Below, in pieces: positions 33,410-46,053 of a stretch of 64,000 nucleotides of DNA. Numbering within the stretch: the first letter of the stretch is position 1; each line of letters starts with the position of its first letter. The notes under the pieces were generated by a model, which saw only the letters and a program-made list of their open reading frames with translations, was not told where the DNA came from and made no database searches. Position numbers and translations under genes: made by a program. Origin of the DNA: Inia geoffrensis (lineage: Eukaryota; Chordata; Mammalia; Artiodactyla; Iniidae); NCBI GenBank assembly GCA_036417435.1, contig CM070908.1, positions 46,409,090 to 46,473,089 of the forward strand, given 5' to 3'.

Positions 33410-36400
33410 TATATATGTAGTAACATATGGTATATATATTTTTTTGACTTATTTCACTATGTATGTCGTCTCTAGGTCCATCCACCTCACTACAAATAAC
33501 TCAATTTCATTTCTTTTTATAGCTGTGTAATATTCCATTGTATATATGTGCCACATCTTCTTTATCCATTCATCTGTTGATGGACACAGGTTTGCTTCCA
33601 TATGCTGGCTACTATAAATAGAGCTGCAATGAACATTGTGGTACATGACATTTTTTAAATTACGGTTTTCCCAGGGTATATACCCAGTAGTGGGATTGCT
33701 GGGTCATATGGTAGTTCTTTTTTAGTTTTTGAAGGAACCTCCAAACTGCTCTCCACAGTGGCTGTAACAATTTACATTCCCACCAACAGTGCAAGAGGGT
33801 TCCCTTTTCTCCACACCATCTCCAGCACTTATTGTTTTGTAGATTTTTTGATGATGGCCATTCTGACAAGTGTGAGGCGATACCTCACTGTAGTTTTGAT
33901 TTGCATTTCTCTAATAATTAGTGATGCTGAGCATCCTTTCATGAGTTTGTTGGCAATCTGGGTATCTTCTTTGGAGAAATGTCTATTTAGGTCTTCTGCC
34001 CATTTTTTGATTGGGTTTTTTGTTTTTTGGTATTGAGCTGCATGAGCTGCTTGTATATTTTGGACATTAATCCTTTGTCAGTTGCTTTGTTTGCAAATAT
34101 TTTCTCCCATTCTGAGGGCTGTGTTTTTTGTTTATGGTTTCCTTTGTTATGCAAAAGCTTTTGTTTCATTAGATCCCATTTGTTTATTTTTGCTTTTATT
34201 TCCATTTCTCTAGGAGATGGGTCAAAAGGATCTTGCTGTGATGTATGTCATAGAGTGTTCTGCCTATGTTTTCCCCTAAGAGTTTTATAGTGTTTGGTCT
34301 TACATTTAGGTCTTTAATCCATTTTGAGCTTATTTTTGTGTACAGTGACAGGGAGTGTTCTAATTTCCTTCTTTTACACGCAGCTCTCCAGTTTTCCCAG
34401 CACCAATTATTGAAGAGGCTATCTTTTCACCATTGTATATTCTTTCCTCCTTCATCAAAAATAAGGTGACCGTATGTGTGTGGTTTTATCTCTGGGCTTT
34501 GTATACTGTTCCATTGATCTATATTTCTGTTTTTGTTCGAGTACCATACTGTCTTGATTACTGTAGCCTTGTAGCATAGTCTAGACAGGGAGTTTGATTG
34601 CTCCAGCTCCGTTTTTCTTTCTCAAGATTGCTTTGACTCTTTGGGCTCTTTTGTGTTACCATACAAATTGTGAATTTTTTTGTTCTAGTTCTGTGAAAAA
34701 TGTCATTGGTAGTTTCATAGGGATTGCATTGAATCTAGACTGCTTTGAGTAGTATAGTCATTTTCACAAGGCTGATTCTTTCAATCCAAGAATATGGTAC
34801 TTCTCTCCAACTGTTTGTATCGTTTTTAACTTCTTTCATCAATGTCTTGTAATTTTCTGCATAAAGGTATTTTGTCTGCTTAGGTAGATTTATTCCGAGG
34901 TATATTACTCTTTTTCTTGCAATGGTAAATGGGAGTGTTTCCTTAATTTCTCTTTCAGATATTTCATCATTAGTGTATAGGATTTCAAGATATTTCTGTG
35001 CATGTATTTTGTATCCTGCTACTTTACCAAATTCACTGATTAGCTCTAGCTGTTTTCTGGTAGAGTCTTTAGGATTCTCTATGTATGGTATCATGTCATC
35101 TGCGACCAGTGACAGTTTTATTACTTCTTTTCTGATTTAGATTCCTTTTATTTTTTTTTTCCTTCTCGGATGGCTGTGACTAAAACTTCCAAAACTATGT
35201 TTAATACTAGTGTTGAGAGTGGGCAACCTTGTCTTGTTCCTGATCTCAGTGGAAATGGTTTAAGTTTTTCACCATTGAGAATGATGTTGGCTGTGGGTGT
35301 CTCATATATGGCCTTTATTATATTGAGGTAAGTTCCCTATATGCCACCTTTCTGGGGGGGTATCATAAATGTGTGTTGAATTTTGTTTTGTACACTGTTG
35401 AATTTTGTTTTGTACACTTCATCTTTTTCTGTACAGTGTGTCCACTGTACAGAAAAAGATGAAGATTTTTCTTCATCTATTGAGATTATCATGTGGTTTT
35501 TGTCCTTCAATTTGTTAATATGGTTTATCACATTGACTGATACGTGTATAATGAAGACTTCTTGCATTCCTGGGATAAAACCCACTTGATCATGGTGTCT
35601 GATCATTTTAACGTGATGTTGAAATCATTTTGCTAGTGTTTTGTTGACGATTTTTGCATCTATGCTCAACACTGATATTGGTCTGTAGTTTTCTTCGTCT
35701 GGTTTCAGTATCAGGATGATGGTGGCCTCGTAGAATGTTTTTGGGAATGTTTCACCCTCTGCTATATTTTGGAAGAGTTTGATAAGGATAAGTGTTAACC
35801 CCTCTCTAAATGTTTGAAAGAATTTAGCTGTGAAGCCATCTGGTCCTGGGCTTTTTTTGTTGGAAGATTTTTAATCATAGTTTCAATTTCAGTGCTTGTG
35901 ATTGGTCTGTTTATATTTTCTATTTCTTCCTGGTTCATCCTTGGAAGGCTGTGATTTTCTAAGAATTTGTCCATTTCTTTCAGGTTGTCCATTTTATTTT
36001 ATATAGTTGCGTATAGTAATCTCTCATGATCCTTTGTATTTCTGCAGTGTCAGTTGTTACTCCTACTTTTTCATTTCTAATTCTATTGATTTGAGTCTTC
36101 TTTTTTTTCTTGATGAGTCTGGTTAGTGGTTTATCAAATCTATTAATCTCTGAGAACCAGCTTTTAGTTTTATTGATCTCTGCTATCGTTTCCTTCATTT
36201 ATTTTTCATTTATTTCTGATCTGATCTTTGTGATTTCTTTCCTTCTGCTAACTTTTGGGGTTTTTTTGTTCTCCTTTCTCTAATTGCTTTAGGTGTAAGG
36301 TTAGGTTGTTTATTTGAGATATTTCTTGTTTCTTGAGGTAGGAATGTATTGCTCTAAGCTTCCCTCTTGGAACTGCTTTTGCTGTGTTGCAAAAGTTTTA

Positions 36401-37224
36401 GGTCATCGTGTTTTCATTGTCATTTGTTTCTAGGTATTTTTTGATTTCCTCTTTGATTTCTTCAGTGGTCTGTTCATTATTTAGTAACGTTTTGTTTAGC
36501 CTCCATGCGTTTATATTTTTTAGAAACTTTTTCCTTTAATTGATATCTAGTCTCATAGCGCTGTGAGACTACAATTTCAATTTTCTTAAATTTACCAAGG
36601 CTTGATTTGTGACCCAAGATATGATCTATCCTGGAAAATGTTTCATGAGCACTTGAGAAGAAAGTATATTCTGTTGATTTTGGATGGAATGTCCTATAAA
36701 TATCAATTAAATCCATCTTGTTTAATGTATCATTTAAAGCTTGTGTTTCCTTATTTATTTTCATTTTGGATTATCTGTCCATTGGTGAAAGTAGGGATTT
36801 AAAGGCCCCAACTAATATTGTGGTACTGTTGATTTCCCCTTTTATGGCTGTTAGCATTTGCCTTATGTGTTGAGGTGCACCTCTGTTGGGTGCATAAATA
36901 TTTACAATTGTTCTATCTTCTTTGATTGATCCTTTGATCATTATGTAGTGTCCTTCTTTGCCTCTTGTCTTTATTTTAAAGTCTATTTTGTCTGATATGA
37001 GAACTACTACTCAAGCTTTTCTTGATTTCCATTTGCATAAAATATCTTTTTTTGTCCCCTCACTTTCAGTCTGTATATGTCCCTAGGTCTGAAATGGGTC
37101 CCTTGTATACAGCATATATACAGTCATGTTTTTGTATCCATCCAGCCAGCCTGTGCCTTTTGGTTGGAGCATTTAATCCATTTACATTTAAGATAGTTAT
37201 CAATATGTATGTTCGTATTACCAT
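33410..37224 (-). pseudogene. L1 ORF2 pseudogene (L1-11)
   Basis: The start codon at 37224 begins 'MVIRTYILITILNVNGLN', the endonuclease N-terminus. The RT active site at 35095-35106 reads VADD instead of FADD, changing the conserved first residue but keeping both aspartates. A complex insertion at 35374-35464 disrupts the RT region. The C-terminal region is visible at 33449-33869 ('[20 protein letters not shown]'). Multiple frameshifts make it inactive. Confidence 0.85.
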
Positions 37225-37282
37225 CTTCTTAATTGCTTTGGGTTTGTTATTGTTGGTCTTTTCCTTCTCTTGTATTTCCTGC

Positions 37283-38167
37283 CTAGAGAAATTCTTTAAG
37301 ATTTGTTGTAAATGTGGTTTGGTGGTGCTGAATTCTCTTAGCTTTTTCTTGTATGTAAAGTTTTAATTTCTCCATCGAATCTGAATGAAATCCTTGCTGG
37401 ATAGTGTAATCTTGGTTTTAGGTTTTGCACTTTCATCACATTAAATATGTCCTGCCACACCCATCTGTGTTGTAGAGTTTCTGCTGAAAGATTAGCTTTT
37501 AACCTTACTGGGACTCCCTTGTAGGTTATTTGTTGCTTTTCCCTTGCTGCTTTTACTGTTTTTCCTTTATATTTAATTTTTGATAGTTTGATTAATATGT
37601 GTCATGGTGTTTTCTCCTTCGATTTATCCTGTATGGGACTCTCTGCATTTCCTGGACTTGAATGACTATTTCCTTTCCCATGTTAGGGAAGTTTTCAACT
37701 ATAATCTCTTCAAATATTTTCTCAGTCCCTTTCTTTTTTTCTCTTCTGGGACCCCTAAAATTCAAATGTTGTTGCATTTAATGTTTTCCCAGAGCTCTCT
37801 GAGACCATCCTCAATTCTTTTCATAATTTTTTATTTATTCTGTTCTGCTGTATTTATTTCCACTATTTTATCTTCCAAATCACCTATCCCTTGTTCTGCC
37901 TCATTTATTCTGCTATTGATTCCTTCTAGAGAGTTTTAACTTCATTTATTGTGTTGTTCATCATTGTTTGTTTTCTCTTTAGTTCTTTTAGGTCCCTCTT
38001 AAACATTTCTTTTATTTTCTCCATTCTATTTCCTAGGTTTTAAATCATCTTTACCATCATTACTCTGAATTCTTTTTCAGGTAGGCTGCCTATTTCCTCT
38101 TCATTTATTTTGTCTCATGGGTTTTTCCCTGCTCCTTCATCTGCTGTGTATTTCTTTGTCTTTTCAT
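37283..38167 (-). pseudogene. L1 ORF1 pseudogene (L1-11)
   Basis: Start codon at 38167 and stop at 37283-37285 match the other copies. The clearest coding piece is 37592-37777 ('EKIFEEIIVENFPNMGKEIV'), the start of the RNA-binding core. Frameshifts elsewhere. Length about 294 codons, normal for the family. Confidence 0.8.
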
Positions 38168-38918
38168 TTTGCTTACATTACTGTATTTGGGGTCTCCTTT
38201 TCACAGGTTGCAGGTTCGTAGTTCCCATTGTTTTGGGTGTCTGCCCCAGTGGGTAAGGTTTGTTCAGTTGCTTGTGTAGGCTTCCTGGTGGAGGGGACTG
38301 GTGCTTGTGTTCTGGTGGGTGAGCCTCCATCTTGTCTTTATGGTGGGCAAGACTGTGTCTTGTGCCATGTTTTGGGGTTTCTGTGAACTTATTATGATTT
38401 TAGGCAGTCTCTCTGCTAATGGGTGGGGTTGTGTTCCCATCTTGCAAGTTGTTTGGCATGGCATTTCCAGCATTGGAGCTTGCTGGTCATTGAATGAAGC
38501 TGGGTATTAGCACTGAGATGGAGTTCCTCTGGGAGAGCTCTCACCAATTGATACCATGTGGGGTCTGGAGGTCTCTGATAGACCAATGCCAGAACTCAGC
38601 TTCGCTCTTCAGAGGCTCAGGCCTGACACCCAGCCAGAGCACCAAGACCCTCTCAGCCACATGGCTCAGAAGAAAAGGGAGAAAATAAAAAGAGAAAAAG
38701 AAAAAGAAAATAAAGTTATTAAAATAAAAACATATTATTAAAGATAAAAAAGTAATTAAAAAAAGGAAGGAAGGAGGAACCAAACCAATAAACAAATCCA
38801 CCAATGATAACAAGCACTATAAATCTGTACTAAAAAAAGACAAAAAAAAAGGACAGAGAGAACTCTAGGACAAATGGTAAAAGCAAACCTATACAGATAA
38901 AATCACACAAAGAAGCAT

Positions 38919-38940
38919 ACACACACACACACACACACAC
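38919..38940. repeat. (AC)n microsatellite in the L1-11 leader
   Basis: Eleven AC units; the corresponding place in L1-14 (63318-63335) has only a few. Confidence 0.9.
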
Positions 38941-40306
38941 TCATAAAAAGAGATAAATGAAAAAAGTATATATATATAAATAGACCAACAAAATCAATAA
39001 ACAATTCTACCAATTATAATAAGCTCTAAATACTAAACTAAGATAAACATAAAACCAGAGACAAATAGATACAGAAAGCAAACCCCATGTCTACAGTTGC
39101 TCCCAAAGTCCACCACCTTAATTTTGGGATGATTTGTTGTCTATTCAGGTATTCCACACATGTAGGGTACATCAAATGTATTTTGGAGATTTAATCCACT
39201 GCTTCTGAGGCTGCTCCAAGAAATGTCCCTTTCTTTTCTTTGTGTGCACAGTTCCTGTGGTCCAGCTTTGTATTGGGACCTGCCTCTGAATGTAGGTCAC
39301 ACTCTGGCATCTGTTCTTCACCCAGAGAGGAGAGGGTTAAAGGATAGAGTGATTAAGGGGCTCTGGCTCACTTAGGCCAGTGGGAGGGAAGGCTACAGAA
39401 TGCAGGGAGAGCCTGCAGTAGCAGAGGCTGACATGATGTTGCAACAGCCTGAGGTGCATCTTGTGTCTTCCTGAGGAAGTTGTCCCTGGATCACAGGACC
39501 CTTGCTGTGGCAGACTGCGCAGGCTCCTTGGAGGGGAGATGAGGTGTAACCTGTGCTTGCACACAGGCCTCTTGGTGGCTGCAGCAGCAGCCTTAGCATC
39601 TTATGCATGTTTCTGGCGTCCATGCTGATAGCTGTGGCTCAAGCCCATCTCTGGATGTTTAAATCTCTGCTTGTTTAGGCAGTTCTCTGATACCCTTCTC
39701 ACAGACCCTAAAACAATTCTCTCTTGCCTCTTAGGCAGTTCCAGACTTTACCCGGACTCCCTCCTGGCTAGCTGTAGCACACTAGCCCCCTTCAGGCTGT
39801 GTTCATGCAGCCCACCCCAGTTCTCTCCCTGAGATCTGACCTCCAAAGCCCGAGCCTCAGCTCCCAACCCCCACTCTCCCCAGTGGATGAGCAGACAAGC
39901 CTCTCAGGCTGGTGAGTGTTGGTCAGCACTGATCCTCTGTGTGGGAATCTCTCCACTTTGTCCTCTGCATCCCTGTTGCTGCACTCTCCTCCATGGCTCT
40001 GAAGCTTCCCCCCACCCGCCCCTATCTCCAACAGTGAAGGGACTTCCTAGTGTGAAAAGTTTTCCTCCTTCATGGCTCCCTCCCCAAAGTGCAGGTCCCA
40101 CCCCTACTCTTTTGTCTCTGTTTTTTTTTCTTTTCTTTTTTTTTGCTCTACCCAGGTACATGGGGAGATTTTTGCCTTTGGGGAAGTCTGAGCATTCATT
40201 AGGTATTCTGTAGGAGTTGTTCCACATGTAGATGTATTTTTGATGTATTTGTGGAGAGGAAGGTGATCTCTATGTCTTATTCCTGTGCCATCTTGAAGGT
40301 CCCCCA

Positions 40307-40324
40307 CTGTATCCCATAGATTTT
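40307..40324. repeat. Target-site duplication of L1-11, right copy
   Basis: 'ctgtatcccatagatttt', one mismatch to 33026-33043. Confidence 0.88.
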
Positions 40325-41186
40325 GTAAGGTTTTGTTTTCATTTGTCTTGAGGTATTTTCTGATTTCTTCTTTGATTTCATCATTGACCCCCTGGTGTTT
40401 TAATAGTGTGTTGTTTATTCTACATGTGTTTGTTCTTTTCCTGTTTTTCTTCCTGTGGTTGTTTTACAGTTTCACAACACTGTGGTCAGAAAAGATGCTT
40501 GAAATAATTTCTAGCCTCTTAAATTTGTTGAGGTTTGGTTTGTGACATAGTATGTGGTCTATCTTAGAAAATGTTCCATGCATGCCTGAAAATAATGTGT
40601 ATTCTATGGGGGGTTTTTTGGGTATAGTATCCTGTAGATGTCAGTTAAGTCCAACTGGTCTATTGAGTCATTTAGGACCTTTGTTGCCATATTTATTTTC
40701 TGCCTGGAAGATCTTCCCATTGATGTCACTGTGGTGTTAAAGTCTCCTATTATTATTGTACTCTTGTCCATTTCTCCCTTTGTGTATGTTAGTATTTGTT
40801 TTACATATTTAAGCGCTCCTATACTGTGTGCATATATGCTAAAGAGTGTAATATCCTCTTCTTGTATTGATGCCCTTATCATTATACAATGTCCTTCTTT
40901 GTCTTTCTTTATGGTCATTGTTTTGAAGTCTATTTTGTCTGATACGTGTGTTGCTATCCCCACTTTCTTCTCATTTCCATTTGCATGAAAAATAATCTCT
41001 TTCCATCCCCACACTTTCAATCTGTGTGTTTCTTTCACCCTGAAGTGTGTCTCTTGTAGGCAGAATATTGTAACTTTTTGTTTTTTTTAATCCAATCTGC
41101 CACTCTATGTCTTTTGATTGGAGCATTTATTCCATAAGTCCTTTGACATTTAAAGTAATCATTGATGGGTATGTACTTATTGTCAT
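40325..41186 (-). pseudogene. L1 ORF2 pseudogene part 3 (L1-9: endonuclease domain)
   Basis: The expected start is at 41186. A long open piece at 40604-41038 encodes endonuclease sequence: 'MKETHRLKVWGWKEIIFHAN', then 'KVGIATHVSDKIDFK', then 'TIIIGDFNTTV', whose GDFN residues belong to the catalytic and DNA-binding face. 'KETH' stands where QETH is usual, so the glutamate is kept. The N-terminal part has a frameshift near 41100. Confidence 0.8.
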
Positions 41187-41604
41187 TTTAAAGCTTGTTT
41201 TCCAGTTGTTTTGTAGTTCTTTTTCCTTCATTTCTTCTTTTATTTAATGGTCTGATAATTTATGTGTGTGTATGTGACTCTATTGCTGTTTTTGATTTGT
41301 GGAGTCCAAAAATGTTGACCCATAACTGTATCTACTTGCTTTAAACTGATAATCAGACAAGTTCAAACACATTCTAAATGATCTACATTTTTATATTCCC
41401 TCCCCCACATTTTGTGATGTTGATGTCCTATTTTACATCCTCATGCTTATCCTTTTTCTATTAATTTTACTTATAGTTGCTTTTACATTGTTTATTGTGT
41501 TTTAATCTGTTTACTGTTTTTTTAAAGTGCTCTTCAGTCCTTTTATATATTTGCCTTTCTTACTGAGATGTTCCCTTTCCTATGGATTGTTGCTTCTTTT
41601 CTAT
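41187..41604 (-). other. Long inter-ORF spacer of L1-9
   Basis: 418 bp separates ORF1 and ORF2 here, against 57-58 bp in L1-5, L1-11, L1-13 and L1-14. It is AT-rich with no visible insertion boundaries, so it may be the ancestral spacer of an older L1 lineage. Confidence 0.6.
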
Positions 41605-42499
41605 TCAGAGAAGATCCTTCAATATTTCTTTAAAGGTAGGCTTAGTATTGCTGAATTATTTTAGTTTTTGCTTGTCTGAGAAATTCTTTATCTGTCCTTC
41701 TTTTCTGATAATCTAACTGAGTAGAATATCCCAGGTTGCAGATTTTTCCCTTTCCTGACTTTGAGTACATCAGGCCACTCCTGAAATTCTCCTGGCCTGA
41801 AAATCTCTGCAGAGGAAACAGCTGTAGCCTTATGGAAGTTGCCTTGTGGCTGAGTCTTTGTTTTTCTCTTGCTGCCTTTAGAATCTTCTCCTTATTTTTA
41901 AGATTTGCCATTTTTATTATGATATTTCTTGGTGTGGGTCTTTTGGAATTCATCTTGTTTGGGGCCTTTTGTGCTTCCTGTACCTGAATATCTGTTTCCT
42001 GATTTAGGTTTGGGAAGTTTTCAGCCATAATTTCTTCAAATACATTTTGAATCCCCTTTTCTCTCCCTTTTCCTTCTGGAGCCTCTATTCTGTGTCAGTT
42101 GGCACAATATATATTATCCCATAGATCTTGAGTGTTGTTTTCTTCTTTTTTCTTTTATTGGTATTTTTGCATGCTTTTCTGTGTGGGTGATTTCCTTTAT
42201 TCTACATTCCAGATGCATTTATTGTTCTGTGTGATTTAGCCTGCCATTCATTGTTTCTAGATTGGTTTTTATCTCAGCAATTAAATTGTCTCATTTTGAT
42301 TGGTTCATCTTTATAATTTCTAGTTCCTTGTTACAGTGATCTGCACTTCTATAGATAATCCTTCTTAATTCCTTTAGCATTATTATTGGCTCCTTTTTGA
42401 ACTTGTGGTGAAGTAAACTGGTGATGTCTGTTTCATTATTTGTTTTTTCAGAGGATTTTTCTTGTTCTTTAATTGGAAGTAGTTCTTCTGTGGTTTCAT
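41605..42499 (-). pseudogene. L1 ORF1 pseudogene (L1-9)
   Basis: Start near 42499 and stop at 41605-41607 give about 298 codons. 41642-42028 is open and reads 'MAENFPNLNQETDIQVQEAQ', then 'KRPTPRNIIIKMANLKNKEK', the conserved RNA-binding core, although the last part is frame-shifted. It is clearly more diverged than the ORF1 copies of L1-5, L1-11 and L1-13. Confidence 0.75.
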
Positions 42500-44035
42500 T
42501 TTACTTAACTTTCTCTGTCTCTATGAATTTAGAAGTAACAGTTATCGACTGTGGTCTTGAAAAAGTGATTTTATGGGTTAACATCCCTGTGTAGACTGTG
42601 TGTATCCAATATTTTTAGTGTGAGGGCTGGTTTGGTTTTGGATGCCAGCCATGTTCTTCCTCAGATTATGGTAGACATTATCCCCTTGATAAGGAGTATG
42701 ATTGATGTTGTGGTGTCCAGAGCCTGTGCTAGTTGTGAGGTGGGCTTTTCCCTTTGATCTATGGCTGTCACAGCCATGTTGGGGTCAGGATCTTCTCTCC
42801 AGTTGTTGGAATAGAAGCCCCAAGAGTTGGGTTGATCAAGCTCCATTGCCACTGAGTGCATGTCCTGCCCCTAAGGAGGTGACAGCTGAAACAAGTGAAG
42901 CACATGCAGACACAGTGAACCTATGTGCCATCCATGCAGGCATCCACAGTTCCACCCAGAAGCAACACAAAGTCCCATCCCATTCTCCTTTGTGTTCATC
43001 CCAAATCTACTGCAAGTCTCAGGCTGGGGATGAGGCACAATGGCTGCAGGAATCAAGGTGGCTATGCTGCTGCTTGGGACCTGGACTGCCTCTGTGGCAA
43101 GCTTCTCCCAGGACCTGTCTACCACAGAGCCAACACCAAGCTCTGATGTGGAGTAGATGGATCTGGGGTGCTCCCACTGGGAAATGATTCACCACACTCT
43201 CCCACCCAGGGCCTGTCTACCAGAGACACACCTCTGACATGTGCAAGCTTACAATGGACCCCATAGCTAGAGCTGCCACTGTTATGTGCATGCTAATGGG
43301 CTTCATAACTCCTCCTGACCACACACTCCCAGGCTGTCTCCATGCAGCTAGACCAAGTCTTCTCCCAGGGCCTGTCTGCCTGAGATTCATTGCTTATCCA
43401 CTGCACATTCTTGTGGTTCTGCCCACTTTTCTCACTGATAATGTCTGTCTGGTTCAATTCTCTGCCCCCATGCATGTGCTGACAATGGTTTTTGTGGTTC
43501 CACCCAGATCACACTCCAGGTGCCCCAGTCTGTCTTCATAGCTAGACTAAATCTCTGTCCTGATTTTGGGCCAGGCTGTGGTGTGGAGTGAACAGGGCTG
43601 GGGTGTTAACCACTTCAGATTGGGAAGTGCAGCAAGGTAGTAGCTGCCAGCACAGGTCTCCCCACCCTGATTGAGATAGCAAGCTGGTATACACACACTC
43701 CTCACGAGTGGAGTCTAGGCTTCTCCAGCCCCTTAATCTGCCCCAGCAGATTTCTCAGCAGGCAAGTGGGCTCCCAAGATGAGGGTCTTCCCATATGGAC
43801 CTTCTCCTCTTTACAGATCCCTCCCAGGGATGCTGGTCCTGACCTAATGCCCTTTTTTTCCCCTTTCTACCCATTTATGGGGAGATCTCTCTTGCAGCTT
43901 TAGTTTTATACAAGGTCTTCTACTAGTTTCCAGTTAGTTTTCTGTGAGAATTTTTCCACATGTAGATGTATTTTTGATGTGTTTGTTGGGACAGGTGGGC
44001 TCCACGTCCTCCTACTCTGCCATCTTGATCCCTCT

Positions 44036-45306
44036 CTTCAAGTTTACAGTAGGTTGTGTTCCCCAGTATTTTTTCTTTGGTCATACATGACATAAGCCAG
44101 AGTCAAAAACAACAAATATATCAGAGCATAAAAGTCGGTAAGGATTTCTTTCCCAACAATATTTAGTAGAAGATTTTGTTTTAATATATGTTATGAGTTC
44201 ACTATTTTGCTTATAACTGTAAATAGAAAACTACACAAATTTTTAGCCAGCATTGATTTGGAATACACCTGGAAAAATATTATATTCAACAAATACATGA
44301 ATGCAATATTACTAAAATACTGTACTTCGATAATAGATTAGAGTGTCTCTAAAAATGTTAAAATATGAGGTACTGTGCACACCAATGTTTTGTTATTCAG
44401 AACTATACAAAAAGCAACTTCTTAGAGGCATGCAGTTTTAGGGAACAAACTTATTTTGCCAGATTCCTGAACTGAACTCAGATTATGGTAAACCTTTACT
44501 TCTTAAAATCTAGTCTGCTTTAAAAAAACTCATGCTCTTACAGAAAAAGTAGCATTACACTGAAAATTTCTGAGTATATGAGTAATATATGAGTAAATAT
44601 ATGAGTAAATTTATGAGTAATATATGAGTAAATTTCCCAAATGAAACTGATTGGAAGAAAGCCTGACATCAGTCCAGAATACAGGTTGAATACAGGTTAA
44701 AACTTTGACATTCGTGAAGAATTTGAGCTTTTTGGATTGATAATATGTCAGACTAATTTACAAAATAAGCAAATCAATAAAACAAAAACCAAAAAACTTT
44801 AATAAGAGGGAGGATGTAGTGCTTAATATACTACCTTTGTCTTTTTTTTTTTTTAATGAAAGGCATATAAAAGCTGAATAATCACTTTCTAAAGAAAATC
44901 CATGTTTTTCATCTGTAATGAAAAATAACAAGAACTAAAATGGGGAAATTACTCATTGTCTGTAATAGCATCTGTCATGTACTATTCTCAAAAATTACAA
45001 GAGATTTGAAACTATGATTACGATATCACACATAATTTCAGTCATAATTTTATACTAAATCTACTATTTGACAATTAAGTTCTTTTGTAGAAATCTACCC
45101 TAAGGAGATAATGAGAGGTAAGATCAAAGATTAATATTCACAGATGTTCTTTATAGAATTATTATAATAACCAAATGTTGAAAACAAACTAAATATTTAA
45201 TTAAAAGGCCTAGTAAAATGAATCGTTGTACATTCCTAACTACACCACAACTATATGCACTAAAATAGTATATTTTTAGGAATATTTAAGAATAATTAAA
45301 ACAGGG
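44036..45306. other. 1.3-kb non-coding interval
   Basis: No gene. It contains a short tandem repeat at 44571-44636. Around 45080-45240 is an ancient LINE-like 3' region ('cagatgttctttatagaatt', then 'ataaccaaatgttgaaaac'). The remainder is unassigned and may be original locus DNA. Confidence 0.5.
44571..44636. repeat. Short tandem repeat, 'atatgagtaa' type
   Basis: Four to five units of about 14 bp containing 'tatgagtaa', with alternating 'aaat' and 'atat' spacers. Confidence 0.85.
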
Positions 45307-46038
45307 AAGGAGTGGCCAAGATGGCAGAGTAGGAAGACCTTAAGTTCAACTCCTCTCATGTGCACACCAAATTTTCTATTTACAGAGCAACTATTGATGA
45401 GACAGACCAGAAGACTAGCAGAAAAAATGTCCTGCAACTAAAGATATAAATAAGGAACCACAATTAGATGTTAGGAGGGGCAGAGTCATGGTATAGTCAA
45501 GATCCATACTCCCAGGTGGGAGACCCACAAATGGGAGGATAATTAGAATTGCACAGGTTCTCCCCTAGGAATGAGGAGTCTCATCCCCATCTTGGGCTCT
45601 GCAGCCTGGGGGTCCTCTACTGGGAAGTCAGGCCCCCAGAATGTTTGGCTTTGAAGGCCAGGGAGTTCAACTTCTTGAAGAACCAGAGAGCTGTGGGAAA
45701 TAGAGACTCTACTCTTAAAGGGTGCATACATAATCCCATACATGCTCCAGGACCCAGGGTAAGACACACCTGCTGATCTTGGAGAGTCTCCTGCAGAGGC
45801 AGGAGGCAATGGAGCTCACTGTGGGGACACAGACACTGGCAGGAGCTATTTTGTAGATCTCATCCTGCCACAAGGACACTGGTGCTGGCAAGCACCATTT
45901 TGGAATCCTCCTTCTAGCTCATTGCTGCCAGGACTGGAGTCCTCCCACCATTCTGTCAGAACAAGTTCTGGGATCACTCAGTCTAAGGAATGAGATAGGT
46001 GGAGAGACAGCCCCACCCACTAGCAGGCCTACTATCTT
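45307..46038 (+). mobile_element. L1-12 segment 1: 5' leader of an old plus-strand L1
   Basis: It begins 'ggccaagatggcagagtagg', the standard start of mammalian L1 leaders, and continues to 46038, where a 2.1-kb insertion interrupts it. The leader resumes at 48143 after an exact 15-bp TSD. It is a leader type different from L1-5, L1-10 and L1-11. Confidence 0.82.
46024..46038. repeat. TSD of the 46039-48142 insertion, left copy
   Basis: 'caggcctactatctt' is repeated exactly at 48143-48157. Confidence 0.92.
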
Positions 46039-46053
46039 TTTTTAAAATTTATT
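46039..46053 (-). terminator. Poly(A) signal and tail of the transduced end
   Basis: On the minus strand AATAAA (46048-46053) is followed by an A-rich tail that abuts the TSD. This would be the signal used for the read-through transcript. Confidence 0.55.

Larger units (their letters stand above)
33044..40306 (-). mobile_element. L1-11: full-length L1 inserted in L1-9
   Basis: Complete 7.26-kb minus-strand L1 with 3' end at 33044, ORF2, a 58-bp inter-ORF spacer, ORF1, and a 2.1-kb leader whose 5' terminus is at 40306 ('ccttcaagatggcacag'). Near-perfect 18-bp TSDs flank it. Its leader matches L1-5 and L1-1. ORF2 carries a local rearrangement at 35374-35464, and both ORFs are broken. Confidence 0.92.
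40325..44035 (-). mobile_element. L1-9 segment 3 of 3: endonuclease, ORF1 and 5' leader
   Basis: L1-9 resumes here with the ORF2 text expected after 33043, then the ORF2 start, a 418-bp inter-ORF spacer, ORF1 and a leader of about 1.5 kb. The 5' end is near 44035 ('gatcaagatggcagagtag' on the minus strand). The three segments sum to about 7.1 kb, so the host element was full length before it was split. The leader differs from the younger L1s. Confidence 0.88.

Noticed and set aside
42702..43187. 161-codon plus-strand open frame with tryptophan- and cysteine-rich translation
   Set aside because: It lies antisense in the GC-richer L1-9 5' leader and has no exon signals or family resemblance I recognise.
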